Below, piece by piece: positions 1 to 7,513 of a stretch of 64,000 nt of DNA. Source of the DNA: JAUWCL01 sp964599375. GTDB lineage: Bacteria > Krumholzibacteriota > Krumholzibacteriia > Krumholzibacteriales > Krumholzibacteriaceae. The stretch lies in the NCBI GenBank assembly GCA_964599375.1, contig CAZREW010000006.1:1-64000 (forward strand). Reading direction: 5' to 3'. The notes under the pieces were generated by a model. The model saw only the letters and a list, made by a program, of their open reading frames with translations. It did not search any database and had not been told where the DNA came from. The translations under genes were made by a program, and so were the position numbers. Within the stretch, counting starts at the first letter, position 1. Each line of letters starts with the position of its first letter.

Positions 1-1409
1 TTGTTGACTTCCCAGCGGTGGCGATGGCGCTCGCTTATCTCTTCCTCGCCGTAGAGTTCATACGCGAGCGTCCCCTTCTTGAGAACGCAGGGGTACGCTC
101 CGAGCCGCATCGTGCCGCCCATCTTCGACTGGCTGCGCTGGTCGCGCATCAGGTCGATGACGGGATGCGGGACGTCGTGATCGAACTCGCTAGATCCGGC
201 TTCGAGCCCGCAGACGTTGCGGGCGAACTCGATCACCGCCATCTGCAGGCCGAGGCAGATCCCCAGGTAGGGTACGCCGTTCTCGCGCGCGAACTGCACC
301 GCGGTTATCTTGCCCTCGGTGCCGCGCTCGCCGAAGCCGCCCGGCACGAGGACGCCGTCGGCGCTGTCGAGCCACTTGTCCGGTCCGTCCTCCTCTATCT
401 TCTCCGCGTCGACCCACCTGAGATTGACGTGTACGTCGTTGGCGACGCCGGCGTGCGTGAACGACTCAATTATGCTCTTGTACGCGTCGACTATCTGGAT
501 GTACTTGCCGACGATCGCGATGTCGACGCTCTCAGTCATCGAGAAGATCTTGTGGACCATCTTCTCCCACTCCTCGAGGTCGGGCGGTCCGACATCGAGC
601 CGGAGCTTCTCGACTACGATATCGTCGAGCCCTTCCTTGCCGAGTTTCAGCGGCACGTGGTATATCGACTCGGCGTCGATCGCCTCTATGACGGACCTCT
701 CTTCGACGTTGCAGAAGAGGGCGATCTTCGCCTTGAGGTCCTGGGAGAGAGGCCTGTCGCAGCGGCACAGGAGTATGTCGGGCTGGATACCGATCTCGCG
801 GAGCCCCCTGACGCTGTGCTGGGTCGGCTTGGTCTTCATCTCGTGGGCGGCCTTTATGTACGGGACGAGCGTAAGATGAATGTAGAGAACGTTTTCCCGC
901 CCCTGGTCGAGCCTCATCTGCCTGATCGCCTCGAGGAACGGCAGCCCCTCAATATCGCCGGTCGTGCCGCCGACCTCGGTGATCACGACGTCGACGTCCT
1001 CGCCGTTCTCGGCTGCGAGCCTGATCCTGTTCTTGATCTCATCGGAGACGTGGGGGACGACCTGGACCGTCTTGCCGAGATACCCGCCCTCGCGCTCGCG
1101 GTTGATGATCGACTCGTAGACCTGGCCGGTCGTCACGTTGGAGCGCTGGCTGAGGTTACGGTCGATGAACCTCTCGTAGTGGCCAAGGTCGAGGTCGGTC
1201 TCGGCGCCGTCGTCGGTGACGAACACCTCGCCGTGCTGGAACGGCGACATCGTGCCCGGGTCGACGTTGAGATACGGATCGAATTTCTGGAGTACGACGC
1301 GCAGGCCGCGCTGCTTTAGAAGAAGGCCGAGGGATGCGGCGGCGATACCTTTTCCGAGAGACGAAACCACCCCACCCGTTACGAAAATATATTTCGTCTT
1401 CTCTCCCAA
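1..1409 (-). CDS. pyrG: CTP synthase (3' end outside window)
   Basis: Makes CTP from UTP, glutamine and ATP in the cytoplasm, the last step of pyrimidine nucleotide synthesis. About 469 residues are visible of a family length near 535-545; the C-terminal tail lies beyond base 1. The N-terminal amidoligase domain opens with KYIFVTGGVVSSLGKGI (P-loop). The C-terminal glutamine amidotransferase domain shows LVPGGFGERG and the nucleophile motif GICLGLQ, then RHRHRWEVN just before the edge. No ATG precedes the conserved start; the TTG at 1409-1407, preceded by GGGGAG, is the best start. It lies 72 bases downstream of kdsB on the same strand, so co-transcription is likely, which fits because KdsB consumes CTP. 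Family assignment is secure; the start is inferred. Confidence 0.95.
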   Translation of the reverse strand, partial: MGEKTKYIFVTGGVVSSLGKGIAAASLGLLLKQRGLRVVLQKFDPYLNVDPGTMSPFQHGEVFVTDDGAETDLDLGHYERFIDRNLSQRSNVTTGQVYESIINREREGGYLGKTVQVVPHVSDEIKNRIRLAAENGEDVDVVITEVGGTTGDIEGLPFLEAIRQMRLDQGRENVLYIHLTLVPYIKAAHEMKTKPTQHSVRGLREIGIQPDILLCRCDRPLSQDLKAKIALFCNVEERSVIEAIDAESIYHVPLKLGKEGLDDIVVEKLRLDVGPPDLEEWEKMVHKIFSMTESVDIAIVGKYIQIVDAYKSIIESFTHAGVANDVHVNLRWVDAEKIEEDGPDKWLDSADGVLVPGGFGERGTEGKITAVQFARENGVPYLGICLGLQMAVIEFARNVCGLEAGSSEFDHDVPHPVIDLMRDQRSQSKMGGTMRLGAYPCVLKKGTLAYELYGEEEISERHRHRWEVN

Positions 1410-1481
1410 GCTGCTCCCCGCCGCGGTACCGGTCGATCTATATTGTGTTCAGGGCGAATCAGTGGCTGACCGTCCGATACA

Positions 1482-2237
1482 TTAACGGCTTGCCAGCCTT
1501 TTTTCAACTATTTTTATATCTTCAGGCCTGTCGACTCCGAAAGACCTCGCCCTGCAGGGCATGACGCGTATCCTGACCCCGTTCTCCATGGCCCTGAGCT
1601 GCTCGAGACCCTCTGCGTTCTCGAACGGCCCCTTCGGCAGATCGTCGTACCCGAGGAGGAACTGCCGCCTGAAGGCGTATATCCCGATATGGCGGAGAAA
1701 CTTGTCGCTGCCGTGCGGAACGGGCGAGCGCGAGAAGTACATCGCGTACCCTTCCCGGTCGACGGCGACCTTGACGACGTCGGGCCTGCGCATCTCGGCC
1801 TCTCCGCTACCCGTGGTGGCGAGCGTCGCCATCTGCAGCCTGTGATCGGCGCGCATGACCGAGACAAGCCTCTCGACCGCCGCCGAGGGCAGGAGGGGCT
1901 CGTCGCCCTGGACGTTAAGTACGATGCTGCAGCTGTACCGGCCGGCTACCTCGGCCACGCGGGCGGTTCCGGTGCGGTGCCGCTTCGAGGTCATCTCGGC
2001 CAGGTGGCCGTCGGCGGTCACGACATCGAGGATGCGCTCGTCGTCAGTGGCGACGATTACCTTCTCGATCCCCCGTATCCCCGCAACACGCCTCGTGACA
2101 TGCAGGATCATAGGCACGCCGGCTATCTCCGCCAGCGGCTTGCCGGGGAACCGCGTCGACCCGTAACGGGCCGGTATCACGGCAATTACTTTCGTCGCCA
2201 GGGCGCTCTCCTCCCTCTGATCCGGCCGCCTGGTCAC
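1482..2237 (-). CDS. kdsB: 3-deoxy-manno-octulosonate cytidylyltransferase (CMP-Kdo synthetase)
   Basis: Activates Kdo with CTP to CMP-Kdo for the inner core of lipopolysaccharide; cytoplasmic. The 251-residue product has the family N-terminus VIAVIPARYGSTRFPGKPLA and the mid-protein LNVQGDEPLL, both diagnostic nucleotide-sugar transferase motifs. The GTG at 2237 overlaps the stop of the upstream fumarase gene (GTGA), implying translational coupling. A strong GGGAGGAGAG sits about 26 bases inside this frame, just ahead of the conserved region, so translation could instead begin near codon 13-14. pyrG follows 72 bases downstream. Presence of this gene argues for an LPS-bearing outer membrane. 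Confidence 0.94.
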   Translation of the reverse strand: MTRRPDQREESALATKVIAVIPARYGSTRFPGKPLAEIAGVPMILHVTRRVAGIRGIEKVIVATDDERILDVVTADGHLAEMTSKRHRTGTARVAEVAGRYSCSIVLNVQGDEPLLPSAAVERLVSVMRADHRLQMATLATTGSGEAEMRRPDVVKVAVDREGYAMYFSRSPVPHGSDKFLRHIGIYAFRRQFLLGYDDLPKGPFENAEGLEQLRAMENGVRIRVMPCRARSFGVDRPEDIKIVEKRLASR

Positions 2238-2785
2238 CTCGCGTACTTCTTCTGCCCTTCATCGTATACATTCCCGCCGGCGCAGTCCTGGGCCACTATG
2301 ACGGGGAAGTCCCTGACGGTCAGCTTCCTTATCGCCTCGGCTCCGAGGTCCTCGTAGGCTACTATCTCGGCGGCGGTGATGCTGCGCGATATCAGTGCCG
2401 CCGCGCCGCCCGTTGCGGCGAAATAGACCGCCGTGTTCCTCTTCATCGCCTCGACAACGGCAGCGTTCCTCGCGCCCTTGCCTATCATACCCTTGAGGCC
2501 CTTGTCGAGAAGGGCCGGGGCATAGGGGTCCATGCGGTAGCTAGTCGTCGGGCCCGCCGAGCCGATCGGTTTTCCGGGTGGTGTCGGCGAAGGCCCCACG
2601 TAGTAGATGATCTGCCCTTCGAGCGGGATGGGAAGCTCCTTCCCTTCGGCGAGAAGGTCGACGAGCCTCTTGTGAGCCGCGTCGCGGGCCGTGTAGATCG
2701 TCCCGGTGAGCCTGACCGTGTCTCCCGCCTTCAGCTTCCTGACGTCGTCGTCGCCGAGCGGCGTGGTAAGTGAATAATCTGCCAT
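2234..2785 (-). CDS. Class I fumarate hydratase, beta (C-terminal) subunit
   Basis: Small subunit of a heteromeric, oxygen-sensitive [4Fe-4S] hydro-lyase that interconverts fumarate and malate (or dehydrates tartrate). The 183-residue length matches the FumA/TtdB C-terminal domain family. Recognisable segments are KAGDTVRLTGTIYTARDAAH near the start, GPTTSYRMD in the middle, and the small KGMIGKG segment. It follows the alpha subunit gene after a 20-base gap and its stop overlaps the kdsB start. Fumarase rather than tartrate dehydratase is favoured because no tartrate genes are nearby, but sequence alone does not settle the substrate. Confidence 0.9.
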   Translation of the reverse strand: MADYSLTTPLGDDDVRKLKAGDTVRLTGTIYTARDAAHKRLVDLLAEGKELPIPLEGQIIYYVGPSPTPPGKPIGSAGPTTSYRMDPYAPALLDKGLKGMIGKGARNAAVVEAMKRNTAVYFAATGGAAALISRSITAAEIVAYEDLGAEAIRKLTVRDFPVIVAQDCAGGNVYDEGQKKYAR

Positions 2786-2805
2786 TTCCGGATCGCTCCT
2801 TCTCT

Positions 2806-3648
2806 CTACAGCTCGATATATTTATGCCTCGCGGCGTGGCAGTTGAGATTCATCGACACAGGGAACGAGGCGATATGCCTCGGGGCCGCCTCGATATGGA
2901 CGGCGAGCGCGGTGGTCCGGCCACCGAGCCCCATAGGGCCGACGCCGAGGTCGTTTACCATCTCGAGAAGTTCCTTCTCGAGCGCGGCGTACAGCTCGTC
3001 GGGATGCTTAGAGCCGACCTCGCGGAGCAGCGCCTTCTTTGCCAGCTGTGCGCAGCGTTCGAAGGTCCCTCCGATCCCGATGCCTACGATGATCGGCGGG
3101 CAGGGATTGCCCGAGGCCGCCTTGACGTTCTCGACCACGAATTTCTTGATCCCCTCGATGCCGTCGGCCGGCTTCATCATGGCGATGCGGCTCATGTTCT
3201 CGCTTCCGCCGCCCTTGGGGACCACCCAGAGCTTCAGCTTGTCGCCTGGCACTATGTTGGTGTGGATGACCGCGGGCGTGTTGTCGCCGGTGTTGCCGCC
3301 CCTTAACGGGTCGGCCAGGACGGACTTGCGCAGGTATCCCTCGGTGTACCCCCTGCGAACTCCCTCGTTTATCGCCTCTTCGAAACCGCCGCCCGTGATA
3401 TGGGCGTCCTGCCCCACCTCGGCGAATATGACCGTAAGGCCCGTGTCCTGGCACATCGGCATCCGCTCGCTTCTGGCTATCCCCGAGTTCTCGATGATCT
3501 GCCTGAGGACCTCCTTGCCGGCCGGAGACTCCTCGGTCTCGTGGGCCTTTTCGAGGGCCTTCTGCACATCGTCCTCGAGCTCGAAGTTCGCCTCCATGCA
3601 GAGGCGCGCCACTTCCTGCGTGATCTTCGAGGCCTCGATCTCCCTCAT
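2806..3648 (-). CDS. Class I fumarate hydratase, alpha (N-terminal, Fe-S) subunit
   Basis: Catalytic iron-sulfur subunit of the two-subunit fumarase/tartrate dehydratase, 280 residues as usual for the stand-alone alpha chain. Visible motifs are MCQDTG (first cluster cysteine, about residue 66), RGGNTGDNTPAVIH, and NPCPPIIVGIGIGGT (second cysteine). A C-terminal CHAARH probably supplies the third cysteine. Its partner subunit is encoded immediately downstream. The pair implies a TCA-cycle enzyme of the anaerobe/microaerophile type. ATG at 3648 begins MREIEASKITQEVARLC, as is normal for the family. Confidence 0.92.
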   Translation of the reverse strand: MREIEASKITQEVARLCMEANFELEDDVQKALEKAHETEESPAGKEVLRQIIENSGIARSERMPMCQDTGLTVIFAEVGQDAHITGGGFEEAINEGVRRGYTEGYLRKSVLADPLRGGNTGDNTPAVIHTNIVPGDKLKLWVVPKGGGSENMSRIAMMKPADGIEGIKKFVVENVKAASGNPCPPIIVGIGIGGTFERCAQLAKKALLREVGSKHPDELYAALEKELLEMVNDLGVGPMGLGGRTTALAVHIEAAPRHIASFPVSMNLNCHAARHKYIEL

Positions 3649-3672
3649 CAGTGCTTACCTTCTTTCTTCCGG

Positions 3673-4329
3673 CTACAGGGCCGGGTCGAGGACAATTACC
3701 CGTGTCGCGTCCGGCAGCGACCCGGCCGTCAACTCAAGCTCGCTGCCTCCCGCCTCATCGAAATCCCCCATCAGCACCGTAAAATCATCGACAGGCGCTA
3801 TCGGGAACCCGCACTTGCCCGTCCTGTAGTGCATCGGGATGGCGATCCTCGGCGAGAACTCCTTTAATACCGCCTTCGCGGCGGCCGCGTCGATAGTGAA
3901 ATGCCCGCCGACGGGGATCATCATCACGTCTACCCCTTCGAGGGCCGGCACTTCGGCCTTCGTGACCACGTGCCCCAGGTCGCCGAGATGCGCGACCCGG
4001 ACGCCGTCGACCTCGACGATCGAGATTAGGTTGGCCCCTCGTTCGCTTCCTTCTGTCTCGTCGTGAAAGGTCGGGATGGATGTTATCGTGACGCCGCCGA
4101 TATTGGTCTTGCCGGCCCCGTCCCATACCGTGCCGGCCCGCGAGGTGACTCCCTCGAACCTGTGGTCGGGATGGTCGTGGCTGACTACCGCGATGTCGTA
4201 TGACCCCTCGATGGGGCCGTACCCGAGGGCCCCGCCGTACGAACCGGATTCGTACGGGTCGAAAACTATGGTGCGCCCGTCGGCGAGATCGAGCTCGAAG
4301 GCGGCATGCCCGAGGTACCTGAGTATCAT
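3673..4329 (-). CDS. Metallo-beta-lactamase-fold hydrolase (UPF0173-like)
   Basis: A 218-residue stand-alone metallo-beta-lactamase-fold protein. The di-metal site motif is VSHDHPDHRF (HxHxDH), preceded by GHAAFELDLADGR and DPYESG. Later come AHLGDLGHV and a C-terminal MHYRTGK (further metal-ligand histidines). This layout resembles the L-ascorbate-6-phosphate lactonase/UPF0173 group, whose substrates are mostly unknown. It precedes the fumarase genes by 24 bases and follows the rpmA terminator. No specific substrate can be named. Confidence 0.82.
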   Translation of the reverse strand: MILRYLGHAAFELDLADGRTIVFDPYESGSYGGALGYGPIEGSYDIAVVSHDHPDHRFEGVTSRAGTVWDGAGKTNIGGVTITSIPTFHDETEGSERGANLISIVEVDGVRVAHLGDLGHVVTKAEVPALEGVDVMMIPVGGHFTIDAAAAKAVLKEFSPRIAIPMHYRTGKCGFPIAPVDDFTVLMGDFDEAGGSELELTAGSLPDATRVIVLDPAL

Positions 4330-4350
4330 CGCTCACCCCCCTGCTGCGGA

Positions 4351-4395
4351 CAAAAAAATGGAGAATCCGGCAGGCCTTCCTGCCCGGACTCTCCA
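4351..4395 (-). terminator. Rho-independent terminator of rplU-rpmA
   Basis: On the minus strand a GC-rich hairpin occupies 4360-4394: arms GGAGAGTCCGGGCAGG and CCTGCCGGATTCTCC around a short loop. A run of seven T (4352-4358) follows. It lies about 47 bases after the rpmA stop codon, where an intrinsic terminator is expected. Confidence 0.9.
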
Positions 4396-4441
4396 GAACT
4401 TACACTATAGCGGCGGGGCTGTCAATCAGGCCCGAAGCCCG

Positions 4442-4699
4442 TCAGTTCTCCCCGTATACGCTGACTTTTTTCTTCGACTTGCCGAAGCGCTCGAACTGCA
4501 CCCTGCCGTCGATAAGCGCGTAAAGCGTATCGTCCCCGCCTTTTGCCACGTTGAGGCCGGGGTGGATCCTCGTGCCGCGCTGACGGACTATGATGGTCCC
4601 GGCGGCGACGGTCTTGCCGGAAGTCGCCTTGACGCCGAGCCGCTTGGAGTGGCTGTCTCGCCCGTTCTTGGAGCTTCCTACGCCTTTTTTATGAGCCAT
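4442..4699 (-). CDS. rpmA: 50S ribosomal protein L27
   Basis: Large-subunit ribosomal protein at the peptidyl-transferase side, 85 residues. It starts MAHKKGVGSSKNGRDS and contains KRLGVKATSGKTVAAG and RQRGTRIHPG, all hallmark L27 segments. There is no Firmicute-type N-terminal extension needing proteolytic removal. The gene sits 13 bases after rplU, the near-universal order, and is closed by a strong terminator. Confidence 0.98.
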   Translation of the reverse strand: MAHKKGVGSSKNGRDSHSKRLGVKATSGKTVAAGTIIVRQRGTRIHPGLNVAKGGDDTLYALIDGRVQFERFGKSKKKVSVYGEN

Positions 4700-4712
4700 A
4701 TCGCTACTCCCG

Positions 4713-5024
4713 TTATGCCTTGATATCCGTTATCCTGATCAGTGTGAAATCCTGGCGATGGCCGTTCTTGCGGCGGTAGCCCTTCCTGCGCTTCTTCTTG
4801 AACACGATGATCTTTCGTTCCCTGCCGTGCCTCACGACCTCGGCGGTCACCTTGACGCCGTCGACCCTGGGCTTTCCGACTCTGACATCATCGCCGTCCG
4901 AATAGAGAAGCACGTCGTCGCACTGGATCACGCTTCCGACCTCGGCCTCAAGAAGCGGGACCCGGATATTAGCGTCAGGCCTCACCGTAAATTGTTTTCC
5001 GGCCAGATTTACGACCGCGTACAC
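4713..5024 (-). CDS. rplU: 50S ribosomal protein L21
   Basis: Binds 23S rRNA in the large subunit; 103 residues, normal for the family. Begins MYAVVNLAGKQFTVRPDANI and ends with the basic RRKGYRRKNGHRQDFT segment typical of L21. A consensus-like sigma-70 promoter ends about 35 bases upstream, and an AGGAGG ribosome binding site precedes the ATG. First gene of the rplU-rpmA operon. Confidence 0.98.
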   Translation of the reverse strand: MYAVVNLAGKQFTVRPDANIRVPLLEAEVGSVIQCDDVLLYSDGDDVRVGKPRVDGVKVTAEVVRHGRERKIIVFKKKRRKGYRRKNGHRQDFTLIRITDIKA

Positions 5025-5059
5025 CTCTCCGAACCTCCTGAAAATGGTAAAGAGTTATA

Positions 5060-5088
5060 GATATAACGCAATAGCCCGGTCAAGTCAA
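5060..5088 (-). promoter_or_regulatory. rplU: Sigma-70 promoter of rplU-rpmA
   Basis: Reading the minus strand: -35 TTGACT (5088-5083), 17-base spacer, -10 TATATC (5065-5060). Placement 36 bases ahead of the rplU ATG leaves a short leader holding the AGGAGG ribosome binding site. Confidence 0.8.
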
Positions 5089-5126
5089 GGCTAAATCTCA
5101 CGGAAAGACACCGTGGAACGAGCGGC

Positions 5127-5174
5127 GCAGGCCCTCTGAAACCCCGGAGGCACCGCGGGTTTCCACGGGCCTGC
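5127..5174. repeat. Imperfect inverted repeat upstream of the rplU promoter
   Basis: Outer arms GCAGGCCC/GGGCCTGC (5127-5134, 5167-5174) and inner arms GAAACCC/GGGTTTC (5138-5144, 5157-5163), separated by a 3x3 internal loop. No T-run follows on either strand. It could end transcripts from the upstream membrane-protein gene or bind a protein; function unknown. Confidence 0.55.
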
Positions 5175-5216
5175 CCCGCTCACGCACAACCCCATCAAAA
5201 AAAAGAGTTAACAGGC

Positions 5217-5345
5217 CTATTCCTGCTTTAAAGGGCGTTTGAGCTCGTCCTGGTTCAGGATCTTGAACTCGACGCGCCTGTTCTGCTTCCTGCCCTCCTT
5301 CGTGTCATTCGACGCCACGGGGCTGGACTCGCCGTATCCGGCCAT
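5217..5345 (-). pseudogene. OmpA/Pal-type peptidoglycan-binding domain, C-terminal remnant
   Basis: A 42-codon frame starts at ATG 5345. It contains AGYGESSPVASNDTKEGR and QNRRVEFKILN, which is the unmistakable last third of an OmpA-like domain (GYGES and the R-x-x-NRRVEF signature). The rest of the domain, signal peptide and any barrel are missing. Upstream sits the intact stop of the GlsB-type gene, only 10 bases away. I read it as a decayed 3' end left by a deletion or rearrangement; alternatively the tiny frame could still be translated. It ends 42 bases before the inverted repeat at 5127-5174. Confidence 0.7.
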
Positions 5346-5355
5346 CCCAGGGCAT

Positions 5356-5598
5356 CTAATCCTTCTTGATCATACCTACTATCCAGAGCAGGATCACCGC
5401 TCCGACCACGGCTGTCACCAGGGAACCTATCCTGCCTGTCGCCGTTATCCCGATGATCCCGAAGATCCAGCCTCCGAGGATGCTGCCGATGATGCCGACG
5501 ACGATGTTGCCCATCAGTCCGAAGCCTCCGCCTCTCATTATCCTGCCGGCGATCCAGCCGGCCAGGGCACCGATCACTATCCATAGTATTAAATTCAT
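5356..5598 (-). CDS. GlsB/YeaQ/YmgE-family small stress membrane protein
   Basis: An 80-residue, very hydrophobic inner-membrane protein. It has the glycine-rich GALAGWIAGRIMRGGGFGLM segment and GNIVVGIIGSILGGWIF that define the transglycosylase-associated (YeaQ/YmgE) family. Three membrane segments are predicted by eye. Members are usually induced by general stress; biochemical role unknown. It is preceded by an AAGG-type ribosome binding site and stands alone between RNase G and the OmpA remnant. Confidence 0.88.
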   Translation of the reverse strand: MNLILWIVIGALAGWIAGRIMRGGGFGLMGNIVVGIIGSILGGWIFGIIGITATGRIGSLVTAVVGAVILLWIVGMIKKD

Positions 5599-5893
5599 CC
5601 TTAGTCCTCACCTCTCCTTTCCGCTGAACTGCAGTGATTTACAGAATCCCCCTGGATCGCTTTCCACTTCACCCGGAACGGATGTCAGCCAGCTATGCCA
5701 CCAGTTTAAAAATATTCCGAATAAATACAATGATTTTCTGATATCCCCGGCACGCTTCCGTTTTTCAGGCACAGCGTATTTACTATTTCTTTTTCGAGGG
5801 AAGAGCTCGACGGAAAACCGGATCCTTCTCATGGAGTAGAGCCGAGAAAGATGGGAAGCCCGACCTTGATGATGGAATCGATCGGGGATTAAT
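5599..5893. other. Intergenic stretch without recognised gene
   Basis: Together with the hairpin that follows, this leaves about 370 bases between the GlsB-type gene and RNase G. The sequence is more AT-rich than its surroundings and shows no convincing reading frame, tRNA or clear promoter. Confidence 0.5.
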
Positions 5894-5960
5894 GATCCCG
5901 GCATCACCCTGAAGAAACCGTGTGTCCCCACTCCGGTTTCGGAGGGGTGATGCCGGGATC
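5894..5960. repeat. Long palindrome after the RNase G gene
   Basis: Perfect 16-base arms GATCCCGGCATCACCC (5894-5909) and GGGTGATGCCGGGATC (5945-5960). Inside them is a second stem, GAAACCG with CGGTTTC. It begins 10 bases after the rng stop codon. There is no T-run, so it is not a canonical intrinsic terminator. It may stabilise or end the long pur-rng transcript, or be a member of a dispersed palindromic repeat family. Confidence 0.75.
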
Positions 5961-5970
5961 GATATATGCT

Positions 5971-7512
5971 CTAGACAAATTCGGCCTTGAGATCCCGCTT
6001 CCCGTCGAGCGAGTATATCTCGTAGTCCTCGCGGTGCATCCTCGGGTCGTCTATCACGACTATCTCGATCCTGTAAAGCTCGCAGAGCTCCCGCAGGTTC
6101 TCCTCGCGCTCCTCGCGCACGAATATCCCGAGCATCGGGTTGACGCGGAACTGCAGGCCGTTGACCCGCTTTACAGAGCCGATGCGCCTTATCCAGTGCT
6201 CGATCTTCATCGCCATCGACTCGATCGAGAGGATCTTGCCGCTGCCGGCGCAGTAGGGGCACTCGTCGCTGTAGTAGTGCAGCAGGCTCGGGCGGACACG
6301 CTTTCGGCTCAGCTCTATCAGGCCGAGGTCGCTTATCTGCGAGACCCGCGCCCTCGAGCGGTCCTTTCGGATCGCGTTGCGGAATTCGTTGTATACCTTG
6401 CGGCGGTTTTCTTCGCGCTCCATGTCGATGAAGTCGACGACGATGATCCCGCCGATGTCGCGCAGCCTCAGCTGGCGCGCGATCTCACGGGCTGCGATCA
6501 GGTTCGTCTCGAGGATCGTCTCCTCCTGGTTCTTGCGGCCGGTGAACCTGCCCGTGTTGACGTCGATCGAGACGAGCGCCTCGGTATGCTCGATGACGAT
6601 GTAGCCCCCCTTGCGGAGCCATATCTTGCTCTCGAGCGTCTTCTCTATCTCCGACTCGATCTCGTAGTAGTCGAATATCGGGCCCTTTTCCTTGTAGAGC
6701 TGGATCTTCGAGGCGAGCTCTGGAGCGAAAGACTTGAGGTACTTCGCCAGCCTGTCGACCTCGTCGGAGTTGTCGACCACTATCCTGTCGATGTCCTTCG
6801 AGAAGAGGTCACGTATGGCGAAGACCGTGATATCGACGTCCTCGTGTATCAGCGCCGGCGGCGTGGCCCTCTCGAGCTTCTTCTGTATGTCCTTCCAGCG
6901 CTTCTCCAGCGCGCGGATGTCGTCGCGGAGCTGGTCGTCCTCGACCCCCTTGCCTGCGGTGCGCACAATCACGGCGCATCCCTTCGGCCTGTTCTTGCGT
7001 ACGATGTCGCGCAGCCTGTGGCGCTCCTTGCGCGACTCGATCCTCTTGCTGATACCGATGTGGTCGAGGTTGGGCATCAGCACCGCGTACCTGCCGGGGA
7101 GAGAGAGCTGCGACGATATCCTCGGCCCCTTCGTACCTATCGCTTCCTTGCGGATCTGGACAACCAGGTCCTGGCCCTTCTTGATCAGGTTCTCGATCGG
7201 CGGGTACTCACGCCTGCGGCGTCCGTTCTGGAAATCGAAGTCCTCGTCGATGTCGATAAGGTCGGGGTCGAGCGAGCCCGTGGCCACGTCGCTCACGTGA
7301 AGGAACGCCGCCTTCTCCTGCCCGATGTCTACGAAGGCGGCCTGGATTCCGGGGATCACGGCATTGATCCTGCCCAGATAAATGCCGCCGACGGTCCGCC
7401 TGCTCTCCTCGCGTTCGATCAGGAACTCCACAAGCTCCCCGTCCTCGAGAATCGCTATCCGGACTTCCCGGTTCGTATAGTTGATCACTATCTCTTTTTT
7501 GATTCTTGCCAT
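5971..7512 (-). CDS. rng: Ribonuclease G/E family endoribonuclease
   Basis: Single-strand-specific endoribonuclease of RNA processing and turnover; 513 residues, the short RNase G-like form without the long RNase E scaffold tail. The N-terminal S1 region is GRINAVIPGIQAAFVDIG with HVSDV. The catalytic core shows GGYIVIEHTEALVSIDVNTG and GGIIVVDFIDM (catalytic aspartates). The zinc-link motif is CPYCAGSGK. ATG at 7512 lies 1 base after the stop of the radical SAM gene, so the two are coupled. This neighbourhood of radical SAM protein, RNase G and L21/L27 is seen in many bacteria. Confidence 0.96.
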   Translation of the reverse strand: MARIKKEIVINYTNREVRIAILEDGELVEFLIEREESRRTVGGIYLGRINAVIPGIQAAFVDIGQEKAAFLHVSDVATGSLDPDLIDIDEDFDFQNGRRRREYPPIENLIKKGQDLVVQIRKEAIGTKGPRISSQLSLPGRYAVLMPNLDHIGISKRIESRKERHRLRDIVRKNRPKGCAVIVRTAGKGVEDDQLRDDIRALEKRWKDIQKKLERATPPALIHEDVDITVFAIRDLFSKDIDRIVVDNSDEVDRLAKYLKSFAPELASKIQLYKEKGPIFDYYEIESEIEKTLESKIWLRKGGYIVIEHTEALVSIDVNTGRFTGRKNQEETILETNLIAAREIARQLRLRDIGGIIVVDFIDMEREENRRKVYNEFRNAIRKDRSRARVSQISDLGLIELSRKRVRPSLLHYYSDECPYCAGSGKILSIESMAMKIEHWIRRIGSVKRVNGLQFRVNPMLGIFVREEREENLRELCELYRIEIVVIDDPRMHREDYEIYSLDGKRDLKAEFV

Positions 7513-7513
7513 T

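Noticed and set aside
18..1319. Plus-strand 433-codon frame at the left edge
   Set aside because: It runs antisense to pyrG, whose amidoligase and amidotransferase motifs are clear on the minus strand.
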